Shown here piece by piece: positions 24,168-33,805 of a stretch of DNA of 64,000 nt. A model generated the notes under the pieces. The model searched no databases, had not been told where the DNA came from, and was given only the letters and a program-made list of their open reading frames with translations. How positions within the stretch are numbered: the first letter of the stretch is position 1; every line of letters begins with the position of its first letter. The stretch is from assembly GCF_014526325.1 (NCBI RefSeq), contig NZ_JACNMJ010000009.1, positions 124,001 through 188,000 of the forward strand. Reading direction: 5' to 3'. The position numbers and the translations under genes were made by a program. This DNA is from Psychroserpens algicola. Lineage in GTDB: Bacteria > Bacteroidota > Bacteroidia > Flavobacteriales > Flavobacteriaceae.

Positions 24168-24210
24168 AGGTTTTAGAAATGAAGAGTAAAGTTACATAGG
24201 ATTTATAAGA

Positions 24211-24246
24211 TAAAAAAAACATCTATAATTTTAAATTATAGATGCT
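24211..24246 (-). terminator. Terminator of the hutU-DUF4136 unit
   Basis: On the minus strand CATCTATAATTT pairs with AAATTATAGATG and is followed by a run of eight T (A-run at 24212-24219). Confidence 0.8.
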
Positions 24247-24267
24247 TTAATTAATTTATATAAATGT

Positions 24268-24825
24268 TTATTGAGCCAATTCTGGAGGGTATTTTTCCAT
24301 AATCTTAGATACAAATTCTTTGATTTTTTCCTCTTTCTTTTCTACACTACGTTGTGTTAAAGTACCAGAACCCATACCTTGCCATACCAATTCTTTTTTG
24401 TTGGCATCGATTAAATCAACATATAAAACACCTTGATTTCTTGTTGATACTGTTGGTTGATTCCAACCCCAGCCCCAACCTGGTCCGAAGCCTCCCCAGC
24501 CCCAGCCACCAACGCCCCAGGAATTATTATAAACATCAACACGTTGTTCTGATTTCGTAAAAATACTAACTAGTAAATCTGGATTTTCAGATTTTGTATA
24601 GCCTTGAGCAAGTAATTCACTTTCAATAGCACGAAGAATTCTACGTTTATCAAGGTCACTAATTTCAGCTTTGTCTATTCCTGTTTTAAAGAAGGCAAAT
24701 GTTTTATAATCATTAAAATTTGTTTCTTTGTCGTAATCTGAAGCAACTCTTACTGAGCTGCATGATGTGATAATAAAGGCCATTATCACAACTGGTAATA
24801 ATTTGAGTAGTTTTTTCATAGTCAT
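24268..24825 (-). CDS. DUF4136 family lipoprotein
   Basis: The 185-residue protein has a lipoprotein signal ending IITSC (Cys22). The start SSVRVASDYDKETNFNDYKTFAF, in part at residues 23-41, is typical of DUF4136. A Gly/Trp-rich loop at about 102-120 alternates GWGWG motifs. Function is unknown; members are predicted outer-membrane lipoproteins. It follows hutU by 14 bases on the same strand and is probably co-transcribed. Two ATGs (residues 1 and 3) are equally plausible starts. Confidence 0.85.
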   Translation of the reverse strand: MTMKKLLKLLPVVIMAFIITSCSSVRVASDYDKETNFNDYKTFAFFKTGIDKAEISDLDKRRILRAIESELLAQGYTKSENPDLLVSIFTKSEQRVDVYNNSWGVGGWGWGGFGPGWGWGWNQPTVSTRNQGVLYVDLIDANKKELVWQGMGSGTLTQRSVEKKEEKIKEFVSKIMEKYPPELAQ

Positions 24826-24839
24826 TTTTTTTATTATAG

Positions 24840-27011
24840 TTATAACGAGTTCAATAAGTCATCATCAACTTTATTTGGAAGTGTAACTTTTAAATTTGGC
24901 TCAATGTCCATAGCGCGTTTGATTGCAAACTCTGCACCTTGATTTCTAGCCCAACTTCGTCTTGCAATTCCATTGTTGACATCCCAAAAAAGCATTGATT
25001 TTAAACGCTTTGAGGCTTCTTTACTACCATCAAGAACCATACCAAAACCGCCATTTATAACTTCACCCCATCCTACACCACCACCATTGTGTATGCTTAC
25101 CCATGTTGCACCTCTAAAACTATCACCAATTACGTTGTGAATAGCCATGTCGGCAGTAAAACGTGAGCCGTCGTAAATGTTACTAGTTTCTCTGTAAGGC
25201 GAATCGGTTCCGGAAACATCATGATGATCTCGACCTAGGACAACAGTTCCTATATCGCCTTTAGCTATTGCATTATTAAAAGCATTTGCTATTTTCATTC
25301 GTCCTTCAGCATCTGCATAAAGAATTCTTGCTTGCGAGCCCACAACTAAATTGTTTTCTTGAGCGCCTTTTATCCATTGGATATTATCGTCCATTTGTTG
25401 TTGAATCTCTTGAGGAGACTCTTTTTTGATAGCTTCCAATACTTCGCATGCAATAGCATCAGTTATTGCTAAATCTTCTGGTTGTCCTGAAGCGCATACC
25501 CAACGAAACGGACCAAACCCATAATCAAAGCACATTGGCCCCATAATGTCTTGAACATAAGACGGATATTTGAAATCAATACCATTTTCAGCCATAATAT
25601 CGGCTCCTGCTCTGGAAGCTTCTAATAAAAAAGCATTTCCATAGTCAAAGAAATAAGTGCCTTTTGCTGTGTGCTTGTTTATTGCAGCAGCATGTCTGCG
25701 TAAGGTCTCTTGGACTTTCTCCTTAAATAATCTAGGCTTGTTGGCCATCATATTATTGGACTCTTCAAAAGTCATGTCGACAGGATAATAACCTCCAGCC
25801 CAAGGATTATGAAGTGAGGTTTGATCACTCCCTAAATCGATATGTATATTTTCTTTATCAAATTTTTCCCAAACATCAACAATGTTTCCTAAGTAGGCTA
25901 TGGAGATGGTTTCTTCTTCAGCTTTTGCCTTTTTAACACGGGCAACCAACGCATTTAAGTCGGTGATTTTTTCATCAATCCATCCTTGGTCTAATCGTAC
26001 TTGAGTAATTTTTGGGTTGACTTCAGCGCAAACTGTAATACAACCAGCGATGTTACCAGCTTTTGGTTGAGCACCAGACATCCCACCTAGTCCTGAAGTT
26101 ACAAAAAGGTGTCCTTTAGGTGATTTTTTTATTTTTCTGAAACCGTTTAAAACGGTTATTGTTGTTCCGTGAACAATGCCTTGCGGACCAATATACATAT
26201 AACTTCCAGCTGTCATTTGACCATATTGGGTTACGCCTAGCGCATTAAATTTCTCCCAGTCGTCAGGTTTAGAGTAATTGGGAATCATCATACCATTGGT
26301 TACAACAACACGTGGCGCTTCTTTATGGCTCGGGAATAATCCCATTGGATGACCAGAATACATGACCAATGTTTGTTCATCTGTCATTTCAGAAAGGTAT
26401 TTCATTGTGAGTCTATACTGCGCCCAATTTGAGAAAACACCACCATTACCACCATATGTGATTAATTCATGTGGATGTTGAGCAACGGCATCATCTAAGT
26501 TGTTTTGAATCATTAACATAATAGCCGCAGCTTGCTTAGATTTTGCTGGATATTCTTCTATAGGTCTTGCATACATTTTGTAATCTGGGCGCAAACGGTA
26601 CATGTAAATTCTACCATAAGTATCTAATTCATTTTTGAATTCAGATATTAGTGCTTTGTGATCTGAACTATCAAAATAACGCAAGGCATTTTTTAAGGCA
26701 AGTTTTTGTTCTTCTGAAGACAAAATAGCTTTGCGTTTTGGTGCATGATTTATTGAAGTGTCATACGGTTTTGGTTGTGGTAAAACCTTAGGGATTCCCT
26801 CTTTAATTTGATCTTGAAATGATAGTGTTGCTGGCATTATTTTCTTTTTAGTTGACTTCAGTGTGGTAGAAGGATTAAAACCATAGGGACAATGTCTACA
26901 GCCGCTTTCACAACAATAGCCTCTTTTTAAGTGGTATTGTTCTGTAAAACAGCGGTAACCTTCAGGTGTTAGGTAATAATCTCCTTCTTCTACCGGAATT
27001 ATCTTCTTCAT
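24840..27011 (-). CDS. hutU: Urocanate hydratase with N-terminal DUF5522-like Cys-rich module
   Basis: The second enzyme of histidine degradation converts urocanate to imidazolone propionate using tightly bound NAD+. The core includes YSGHPMGLFPSH, NAD-binding GLGGMSGAQPKA and the active-site region GPMCFDYGFGPFRWVCASG. At 723 residues it is longer than the about 560-residue proteobacterial enzyme. The first 45 residues are a separate module, YRCFTEQYHLKRGYCC then GCRHCPYGF (Cys33, Cys34, Cys38, Cys41), matching the small DUF5522 family. Met59 (26837) could be the start of the enzyme proper, so an in-frame fusion or a downstream start are both possible. No other hut genes are in the window. 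Confidence 0.93.
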   Translation of the reverse strand: MKKIIPVEEGDYYLTPEGYRCFTEQYHLKRGYCCESGCRHCPYGFNPSTTLKSTKKKIMPATLSFQDQIKEGIPKVLPQPKPYDTSINHAPKRKAILSSEEQKLALKNALRYFDSSDHKALISEFKNELDTYGRIYMYRLRPDYKMYARPIEEYPAKSKQAAAIMLMIQNNLDDAVAQHPHELITYGGNGGVFSNWAQYRLTMKYLSEMTDEQTLVMYSGHPMGLFPSHKEAPRVVVTNGMMIPNYSKPDDWEKFNALGVTQYGQMTAGSYMYIGPQGIVHGTTITVLNGFRKIKKSPKGHLFVTSGLGGMSGAQPKAGNIAGCITVCAEVNPKITQVRLDQGWIDEKITDLNALVARVKKAKAEEETISIAYLGNIVDVWEKFDKENIHIDLGSDQTSLHNPWAGGYYPVDMTFEESNNMMANKPRLFKEKVQETLRRHAAAINKHTAKGTYFFDYGNAFLLEASRAGADIMAENGIDFKYPSYVQDIMGPMCFDYGFGPFRWVCASGQPEDLAITDAIACEVLEAIKKESPQEIQQQMDDNIQWIKGAQENNLVVGSQARILYADAEGRMKIANAFNNAIAKGDIGTVVLGRDHHDVSGTDSPYRETSNIYDGSRFTADMAIHNVIGDSFRGATWVSIHNGGGVGWGEVINGGFGMVLDGSKEASKRLKSMLFWDVNNGIARRSWARNQGAEFAIKRAMDIEPNLKVTLPNKVDDDLLNSL

Positions 27012-27015
27012 TACA

Positions 27016-27023
27016 CAAAGATA
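27016..27023 (-). promoter_or_regulatory. Possible -7 box of hutU
   Basis: TATCTTTG on the minus strand, only five bases before the first ATG. Transcripts from here would be nearly leaderless for the DUF5522-containing start. There is no TTG at -33. Confidence 0.35.
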
Positions 27024-27058
27024 ATGTAAATTGGAAAGATTTTTGATTGTTGTTTCAT

Positions 27059-27382
27059 ATGGTTTTAATATCTAAATATTTGGTTCCAAAAGGATTTGTA
27101 GGAATTACTTTGTATCCGTTTATATTTCTGAAATATGGTAGTTTAAAAGCCAATCGTTTTTTAATTAATCATGAACGCATTCATTTAAGACAACAACTTG
27201 AATTATTGATTGTTCCTTTTTATGTGTTTTACGGAATAGAGTTTTTAATTAGGTTTATACGAACTCAAAATAAATATGTAGCATATCAGAATATTTCATT
27301 TGAAAGAGAAGCCTTTGAAAATGAAAAAGACCTTGATTATTTAAATTCAAGGCCTTTTTTTAAATTTCTTAAGTATATGTAA
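27059..27382 (+). CDS. Small membrane protein with HExxH motif (uncharacterised)
   Basis: The 107-residue protein contains two hydrophobic segments (about residues 9-24 and 48-66). Between them is NHERIHLRQQ, which contains HExxH. Downstream is SFEREAFENEKD, where a Glu could be the third zinc ligand. This arrangement suggests a miniature membrane metallopeptidase-like protein. I know no named family for it. ATG at 27059 is preferred over upstream TTG codons. It is divergent from hutU. A terminator-like hairpin lies inside its last codons, and its stop abuts the convergent T9SS gene. Confidence 0.65.
   Translation: MVLISKYLVPKGFVGITLYPFIFLKYGSLKANRFLINHERIHLRQQLELLIVPFYVFYGIEFLIRFIRTQNKYVAYQNISFEREAFENEKDLDYLNSRPFFKFLKYM
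27331..27359 (+). terminator. Terminator-like hairpin inside the 3' end of the HExxH gene
   Basis: CCTTGA (27331-27336) pairs with TCAAGG (27347-27352) and is followed by CC and a T-run. It lies within the coding sequence, about 20 bases before the stop, which is unusual. Termination would cut the message short unless translation prevents folding. Confidence 0.45.
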
Positions 27383-30300
27383 TTACTGTCTTATAACTAC
27401 TTTTTGAATTTTTTGTTTTCCGTTTACAAGTACAGCTTTTACAATATAAGCACCATGAGATAATCGGGTTTCATTTAGAATAAATTCGGTGTCATTGACT
27501 TCATTTTTTTCAAAGATTACTCGACCTAAAATATCATATACGTTAATATTGTCAATCAATCCAATTTCAGATTTGATTTTTATATAGTCACTATTAGGTG
27601 CAATAATTGAAATATCACCATTGTCAAAATCATTAACACCAAGCGTGTCATAAGTATATCTTAATATAAAGCGGGTGTCATGTATGCCTTCTTCTATTGA
27701 AAAATTGTAAGGTGAATTACGAATGTCATGAATGATGTTGAGTTCAGTGTCTTCAATATAGATGTTTTGACCTTCATTCAAAAACAATCCATCGAGTGTA
27801 TTTATGGCAATGGTATGCACGCCTGTTTCATTTGCAATTAAGCCTAAAGGTACAGTGTCTTCTTGAAGAAATGGTAATGATCGACCTTGAATGGACAGGG
27901 TTTGGTTATTTAGTAAAGAATAAAACCCATTAGATCCTTCACTAAAATCATATCCATCATATAGACGGTCAAAATCATTGGTTGCATTTTCTACATAGCC
28001 AACAAGTATTGAGTTAGTAATGTCGTTAGGTGAAAGTAAATCTAACCAAATTCTATGACGTTCAACAGTACTGTTGTTTCCAGAACCATCAGTTCTGAAA
28101 AAAGTATTGTTGTTGTAACTTGAAAGAACCTGCCTCATACTATTGTTAAATGTAACATTAGATGACACAGGAGCACTGTGATTCATTAAGACAAAGAACC
28201 CTTGACCCGATCCTATAAATAAATCATTTGTACCTGGTGGATTTGATCCTGTATTGTTATGTTCGATATAATCATTGCCATCATAATTGTATACATAATC
28301 TTCATAGAAAGGATCTGCTGTGAGGTCAGAATATGTCGAGTCGTGAGGCCAAACATAAACGGTTCCGTTAATGGCTGTATTAAGATTAACAAAAGCATTA
28401 GCTGAGATAGCCGAAGGGTAAGGATTTCCAATAAGATTCCAGTTGTCATCTTCATTAGTCGCTGTATTTCCATTTCCAGCATAGGTTCCGCCATTCCAAT
28501 TTCCATGAGAAATTGGCTTGGTTATAATACCATTATTTGGTACGCCACTAAATAATGCCGTATTATTAGGAATTGTATAAGTTGTCGCAGGTATATTCGT
28601 TGGAGTTCCTGAAAGCCCTCTTACGATATAACCAGTACCATCGGTCATGTTTCCTGAGGCAGGATACCATTCGCCATGAAATCCAGGAACATTGGTGGCT
28701 ACAGTTGGAGTCCAATAATACATTTGTGTTGATCCAGGAGAAATATCACTTACCTGAAAGCTAGCTACTGGAGACGACCAATACACATACTCTGAATTGG
28801 CAACTGCACTTTCGTCAAAGTTTGGAGAGCGTTGCATATGAATCTCACCAGTATTAATTGCGCTATCATCAACTTGTATTAAACTGGAACTGCTTTTAAG
28901 ATTTAATATTCCAGTATTTTGGACATTGACCCATTCTTGAACAATTATCTCGGTATTGGTATCAATTTCCAGATATGCATCAGCTTCTAAAGTTAAATTT
29001 CTGGCTGTAGCAGGTTGTGGAGGTAATGGTATAGGTACCTGAGTTTTGTCAGCAATGGGATTATTAGGGACTGTGCTATTGTCAGGAATGACGACACAAC
29101 TATTAATGCTCGGAACTCCAAAAGGTGTCCAGTTATTTCCAACATACCAATTTGTGCCATCAGAAATGTCAGAACCATTCCATACTTTTTTATTATGAGT
29201 AACTGTTACAGTTTCAGTACAACTATTCTGATCTGTAGCGGTATAAGTTTGAATGCCATTTGGTACTGCATAAACAGTATCAGTAAAACCTCCAGAATAT
29301 GGGGTTGTTAAACCACTGTCAGTATATAAACCTGTTGTCGGAGACCATGTTATTTGAGGTGTAGCGGGTGCTCCATCAGCTGTTATATATATATTGTCAA
29401 TGGACCAGTCTAATATTCCAAAGGTTTCTCCAGCAAATCTGAATCTAACATAAAGTGATGTATTGCCATCATGACTAGAAATATCATGGTTCATAAGACT
29501 TGCTGGTATATTAGCAGAAACATTAATCACAGAGTATCTTACAGTCCAATTCGTATTGTCAGTGGAAGTTTCAACATAAACTGAATAAGAATACGAGGCA
29601 CTCCAATGGTCAAGTTCTTGCCTGTAATCTAATTCAAGATTTGTTTCTCCTGTAATATCTATTTGAGGAGATGTTAGTGTCCAAGTGCCATTGTCAAATC
29701 CACTGTCCCAGTCAAGCATAGCTTCACGTGCTGTACCTCCAGCATTAGCTGTATTAGAAATAATCCATTGTGTATTTACTGTAGCATTTGCTGTAGTCCA
29801 GCCTGCTGGAAAACCTGCGCCATCAAAAGTTTCTGAAAACACTGTAGTACGATTGGAAGATGGGCTATTAGTTGTTGCTACTAGCTCTGTATAGTCTAAA
29901 GAACATGTGTCTGCACCAATAGGATAAATCGTATCTGTAATACTCATATTACAGTTGTCTATACAAGTTATATCTGCTGCCCATCCTTCATATTCTACAG
30001 ATGAATCACTATCAAACACAAATGTTAATGCTCCTGAAGGATCTGTAGAAGTAAATGGTCCTGGAATAGCTGTGCCTGTAAAAGTGCCTAATAATGGATA
30101 TGTTGCATCTGGACCATCATATACTAATAACTCATCGCAACACGATTCTAAGTCAAATGCTGTAAACGTCACAGTAACTGAAGTGCCTGGGACATCTGGT
30201 ATTAGTGTTGTGGTGGTATATTCATTAGAAAAATAGTCTCCTCCAGCACCTCCGCTGTCGTAAAATGTATTTCCACATACTGCAGGAGGCACATAAGGTG

Positions 30301-32176
30301 CACAAGAAAGATTAGCTGCCCAACCATCATATTCTACGGATGAATCACTATCAAATACAAAAGTTAGTGCTCCACTTGCATCAGAAGATGTAAAAGGACC
30401 AGGTATACTTGTCCCAGAAAAAATACCTAACAATGGGTATGTCGCGTCAGGACCATCATAGACACTTAATTCATCATATGTCCCTTCAGTGTCAAACATC
30501 GTGAAGGTCGCAGTAATAGCAAGTCCAGCAGTATCTGGGAAGAACGTAGTAGTCGTTAATTCATTTGAAGCGTAGTTTCCAGATGCACCACCACTATCAT
30601 AAAAGATAGATCCACACACATATGTAGAGGGGCTACATGTGATATCAGCGACCCAACCACTGTTTTGAACAGATCCGTTACTGGTAAACACAAAAGTTAA
30701 TGCTCCTGATACATCAGAAGATGTAAACGGACCGGGTATGGTAGTGCCAGAAAATGTTCCCAATAAAGGGTATGTTGCATCAGGACCATCATAAACATTT
30801 AATTCATCAGTACCGTTTTGTGTATTGAAAGCTGTGAAAGTAGCTGTAATTAAGTTGCCAGCAGTATCTGGAAAAAATGTTGTGGTTTGCGATTCGTTTG
30901 CTGCATAATTTCCGCCAGAACCTCCACTATCATAAAATGTAGAGCCACATACAGGTGTACTACAGGTAAGATCTGCAGCCCAACCGCTTAATTGGGTAGT
31001 TGAATCACTGTCAAATACAAAAGTTAAGGCTCCAGATGCATCAGTAGATGTGAATGGTCCCGGAATCGTAGTACCTGTAAAAGTACCTAAGGAAGGATAA
31101 GTTGTATTTGGTCCGTCATAGACTGTTAAATCATCCCAGGTATTTTCTAAATTAAATGCCGTAAATGTAGCTGTAACGACATCTCCAGCTGTATCAGGAT
31201 AAAATGTTGTGGTTTGTAGTTCGTTAGCGGAATAGTTGCCGCCTGCACCACCACTATCATAAAATGTAAAGCCACATGTTGGTGGTGTTGGTGGTGCAGT
31301 ACAGGTAATATCAGCTACCCAGCCAGTACCAGTATTAGCATCTCCATCAGTAATCAATTCGAATGTAATTGCTCCAGTAGGATTTCCGACAGTTGTAGAG
31401 GTAAATGACCCAGTAGTTGTTACAGTTCCTAGTACAGGAAAAGTGTTATTTGGCCCGTTATAAACCGTTAAAACATCACCAGCATCAGGTATATTAACTG
31501 TTGTAAAATCTACAGTAACTGTTCCGCCAGCAAAATAAGGGTTGATGGTTGTGGTTTCGTTACCAGAATATGGACCTGTTGGACCACCTCCATCAAAATA
31601 CTGACTCCCACATACAGGTACACTTGCACAGGTTGTTGTTCCATTTCCACCAGTTTGCTGAAAACTAATAGTACCTTGAGCACCATCATAATTGGTAATA
31701 AGTACAACATAAATTTCTCCTTGCATGGCATTTAAAATGTTCATGGTTTCTGTTGGAGCTATATCAAAACTACAATCTGTTATAAAATCAGGAGCATAAG
31801 GATAAAATGTTGGATCTGTAGTATTATTTGGGCATGTAGGGCAATCGGTGTAACTTATACTAGCATTAGCATCATTAAGATCTACAAATGGTCCCCATGC
31901 GATAAAGTCGACATCAATAGGCGTACCCGCTGTAGTTTCTTGACTTATTGTGAATATTAAATCACCTGCCAAGTCAATTTCCATAAAGAAATAACTCGCA
32001 TTTGGAATTGAACCTAAACAACCAACAGCTGTCAGGTTAGTACCACCATATACATTATTGAAAGTTAATTCGGAAGTTCCTGAGCAAAACTGTTCAGAAC
32101 TTAGGATGTCAGTTCCTTGCGAAAAAGACATGTTTAGACTAAGGAACAGTATAAGTAAAAGAGTAATTTTTTTCAT
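27383..32176 (-). CDS. Large secreted protein with five CUB-like repeats and T9SS sorting domain
   Basis: The 1597-residue protein has a signal peptide ending SFSQ (about residue 20). Five tandem CUB-like domains of about 110 residues lie at about 188-740. Each starts with a Cys then FYDSGG-like bases and carries ELxVYDGPDATYPLLG. A MAM/jelly-roll-like domain follows (about 765-950). A long beta-rich region contains YVYWSSPV and NLIGNPYPSAI phrases, seen in many T9SS cargos. The C-terminal Por-type sorting domain (about 1515-1597) ends in KVVIRQ. It is exported by the type IX system, probably as an adhesin or surface-binding protein. Repeats 2-5 are also similar in DNA. Its stop abuts the convergent small gene. 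Confidence 0.88.
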   Translation of the reverse strand: MKKITLLLILFLSLNMSFSQGTDILSSEQFCSGTSELTFNNVYGGTNLTAVGCLGSIPNASYFFMEIDLAGDLIFTISQETTAGTPIDVDFIAWGPFVDLNDANASISYTDCPTCPNNTTDPTFYPYAPDFITDCSFDIAPTETMNILNAMQGEIYVVLITNYDGAQGTISFQQTGGNGTTTCASVPVCGSQYFDGGGPTGPYSGNETTTINPYFAGGTVTVDFTTVNIPDAGDVLTVYNGPNNTFPVLGTVTTTGSFTSTTVGNPTGAITFELITDGDANTGTGWVADITCTAPPTPPTCGFTFYDSGGAGGNYSANELQTTTFYPDTAGDVVTATFTAFNLENTWDDLTVYDGPNTTYPSLGTFTGTTIPGPFTSTDASGALTFVFDSDSTTQLSGWAADLTCSTPVCGSTFYDSGGSGGNYAANESQTTTFFPDTAGNLITATFTAFNTQNGTDELNVYDGPDATYPLLGTFSGTTIPGPFTSSDVSGALTFVFTSNGSVQNSGWVADITCSPSTYVCGSIFYDSGGASGNYASNELTTTTFFPDTAGLAITATFTMFDTEGTYDELSVYDGPDATYPLLGIFSGTSIPGPFTSSDASGALTFVFDSDSSVEYDGWAANLSCAPYVPPAVCGNTFYDSGGAGGDYFSNEYTTTTLIPDVPGTSVTVTFTAFDLESCCDELLVYDGPDATYPLLGTFTGTAIPGPFTSTDPSGALTFVFDSDSSVEYEGWAADITCIDNCNMSITDTIYPIGADTCSLDYTELVATTNSPSSNRTTVFSETFDGAGFPAGWTTANATVNTQWIISNTANAGGTAREAMLDWDSGFDNGTWTLTSPQIDITGETNLELDYRQELDHWSASYSYSVYVETSTDNTNWTVRYSVINVSANIPASLMNHDISSHDGNTSLYVRFRFAGETFGILDWSIDNIYITADGAPATPQITWSPTTGLYTDSGLTTPYSGGFTDTVYAVPNGIQTYTATDQNSCTETVTVTHNKKVWNGSDISDGTNWYVGNNWTPFGVPSINSCVVIPDNSTVPNNPIADKTQVPIPLPPQPATARNLTLEADAYLEIDTNTEIIVQEWVNVQNTGILNLKSSSSLIQVDDSAINTGEIHMQRSPNFDESAVANSEYVYWSSPVASFQVSDISPGSTQMYYWTPTVATNVPGFHGEWYPASGNMTDGTGYIVRGLSGTPTNIPATTYTIPNNTALFSGVPNNGIITKPISHGNWNGGTYAGNGNTATNEDDNWNLIGNPYPSAISANAFVNLNTAINGTVYVWPHDSTYSDLTADPFYEDYVYNYDGNDYIEHNNTGSNPPGTNDLFIGSGQGFFVLMNHSAPVSSNVTFNNSMRQVLSSYNNNTFFRTDGSGNNSTVERHRIWLDLLSPNDITNSILVGYVENATNDFDRLYDGYDFSEGSNGFYSLLNNQTLSIQGRSLPFLQEDTVPLGLIANETGVHTIAINTLDGLFLNEGQNIYIEDTELNIIHDIRNSPYNFSIEEGIHDTRFILRYTYDTLGVNDFDNGDISIIAPNSDYIKIKSEIGLIDNINVYDILGRVIFEKNEVNDTEFILNETRLSHGAYIVKAVLVNGKQKIQKVVIRQ

Positions 32177-32203
32177 ATCGACATAATTCTAGTTGGTTAC
32201 TTC

Positions 32204-32635
32204 TTATAGAAAACTAATAAATTGCCATTCGGTTTTGACCTGACAATTAGTATTTGTATCTATAATTATTGCTTTCCATTTGAGACATTTACAATTCAAA
32301 TCGTTATAGAGTAATTCTTGATTTCCTATTAAGTTATCTGAAAAGTTTGCTATTTTGATTGTTTTAATTTCTGAACGTAATGTGCCTTCAACACCCTTCC
32401 AGCAGGAATTAAGCGGTTGAATCTGAAGAGTTAATTCTAAGTTTTCAGAATTGGTTGTCTGTGAAAAATCCCATGAGATTATTATATCATTAACTCGTGG
32501 GTTATCTCCAGAAACCGTTTTAGAGTTAAAAGTGAAGTCTTGTATACAATCGCTTGGGCTAGACGTTAAGTCTTGACTGAAAGCATAAGTATATATAAAA
32601 GTTGATATTACTAGAAGAAGTAATTTTTTAGTCAT
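32204..32635 (-). CDS. Small secreted protein of unknown function
   Basis: The 143-residue protein has a signal peptide ending AFSQ. The mature part is beta-rich with four to five Cys (Cys29, and later SCWKG, NCKCLKW and NCQVK). It lies 27 bases upstream of the large CUB/T9SS gene on the same strand, so they are probably one transcript. It may act with that secreted protein. I recognise no family. Confidence 0.65.
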   Translation of the reverse strand: MTKKLLLLVISTFIYTYAFSQDLTSSPSDCIQDFTFNSKTVSGDNPRVNDIIISWDFSQTTNSENLELTLQIQPLNSCWKGVEGTLRSEIKTIKIANFSDNLIGNQELLYNDLNCKCLKWKAIIIDTNTNCQVKTEWQFISFL

Positions 32636-32912
32636 AATCTATCGTTCTTAATTAATACTACATCACAATATTTGCTAAACATTGTAGTAAGTTTTATTCA
32701 GAAAGTAGATTTGGTAGAGTAATGTATTAAAATTATCATAATATTAACAATTTTTTTAAATTAAATTTAAAGATTTAGTTAACATGAGTAAAATAGTGGT
32801 TAAAATTCATGTTTTGTGTGGTTAACTATTTAAATGTCAGAATGTAAATGTCGAATTGCTAAAGGTTTTTCTTTTAGTTTATATGTGTAATTATTACCTT
32901 ATATTGGGTTGT
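32636..32912. other. AT-rich divergent intergenic region
   Basis: These 277 bases lie between divergent units (the T9SS/secreted pair and the ACC-deaminase operon). I see no gene, RNA or strong hairpin. Promoters for both directions must lie here, but no sequence matches TTG-N19-TAnnTTTG well. Confidence 0.5.
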
Positions 32913-33800
32913 ATGTTTCAGATAAAATTCAATAAAAATTTAAGTATCGATAATCAGGTTTTTATCAAGCCTGAATATTTAATTCATCCATATATTTCTG
33001 GGAATAAATATCGAAAATTGAAGTATAATATCATTTCAGCTAAGGAAACACATCATACCTTATTAACGTTTGGTGGAGCTTTTTCTAATCATTTAGCAGC
33101 AGTGGCTTCAGCAGGCAAAGAGTTTGGTTTTAAAACCATAGGCATAGTTCGAGGAGAAGAGTTGGAGTCTAAGGTTGATGTCAATCCTACATTGCGCTAC
33201 GCAAAAAAATGTGGTATGCATTTGAAATTTATCACACGTAACCAATATAAACATAAAGCTGATATTAACTTTATATCAGATTTAGAACAGGAATTTGGTG
33301 ACTTATATGTCATTCCAGAAGGCGGTACAAATGCTTTAGCTGTCAAAGGGTGTGAAGAAATTCTTACCAAAGAAGACCATCAATTTGATTACGTCTGCTG
33401 TTCGGTGGGGACAGGAGGTACGATTTCCGGACTTATAAATTCTGCAGCATCGCATCAAAAAATTATAGGTTTTCCTGCGTTAAAAGGTGATTTTTTAAAA
33501 GAAGAAATCACTAAATTTGTAACTGATAAAAATTGGGAGTTACAAACCGATTATCATTTTGGAGGCTATGCAAAAATTAATGATGAATTGATTGGTTTTA
33601 TCAACCAATTTAAGCACCTATACGATATTCCATTAGACCCTGTTTACACAGGAAAGATGATGTATGGTATTTATGATTTAATTGAAAAAGGCTATTTTCC
33701 GAAGGATGCAAAAATTTTAGCAATTCATACAGGAGGTTTACAAGGCATAGAAGGGATGAATTTAAAATTAAAACAACAAAAGAAGCCTTTAATCGTTTAA
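32913..33800 (+). CDS. PLP-dependent ACC deaminase / D-cysteine desulfhydrase family enzyme
   Basis: The 295-residue fold-type II PLP enzyme has the lysine motif GNKYRKLKYNI, then FGGAFSNHLAA. A glycine-rich phosphate-binding loop, VGTGGTISGL, and a C-terminal HTGGLQG are also present. Members are commonly named 1-aminocyclopropane-1-carboxylate deaminase, but many act on D-cysteine or other D-amino acids, so the substrate is open. ATG at 32913 gives the family's normal N-terminus; an upstream in-frame extension to 32856 looks spurious. It begins an operon with the glucosaminidase and hemL. Confidence 0.88.
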   Translation: MFQIKFNKNLSIDNQVFIKPEYLIHPYISGNKYRKLKYNIISAKETHHTLLTFGGAFSNHLAAVASAGKEFGFKTIGIVRGEELESKVDVNPTLRYAKKCGMHLKFITRNQYKHKADINFISDLEQEFGDLYVIPEGGTNALAVKGCEEILTKEDHQFDYVCCSVGTGGTISGLINSAASHQKIIGFPALKGDFLKEEITKFVTDKNWELQTDYHFGGYAKINDELIGFINQFKHLYDIPLDPVYTGKMMYGIYDLIEKGYFPKDAKILAIHTGGLQGIEGMNLKLKQQKKPLIV

Positions 33801-33805
33801 AATTT

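Noticed and set aside
29685-31731. Long open frames opposite the CUB-repeat gene
   Set aside because: They are antisense shadows of the tandem repeat coding sequence and encode no recognisable protein.
32856-32912. Upstream extension of the ACC-deaminase-like gene
   Set aside because: It adds a hydrophobic stretch not found in this cytoplasmic enzyme family; the ATG at 32913 gives the normal N-terminus.
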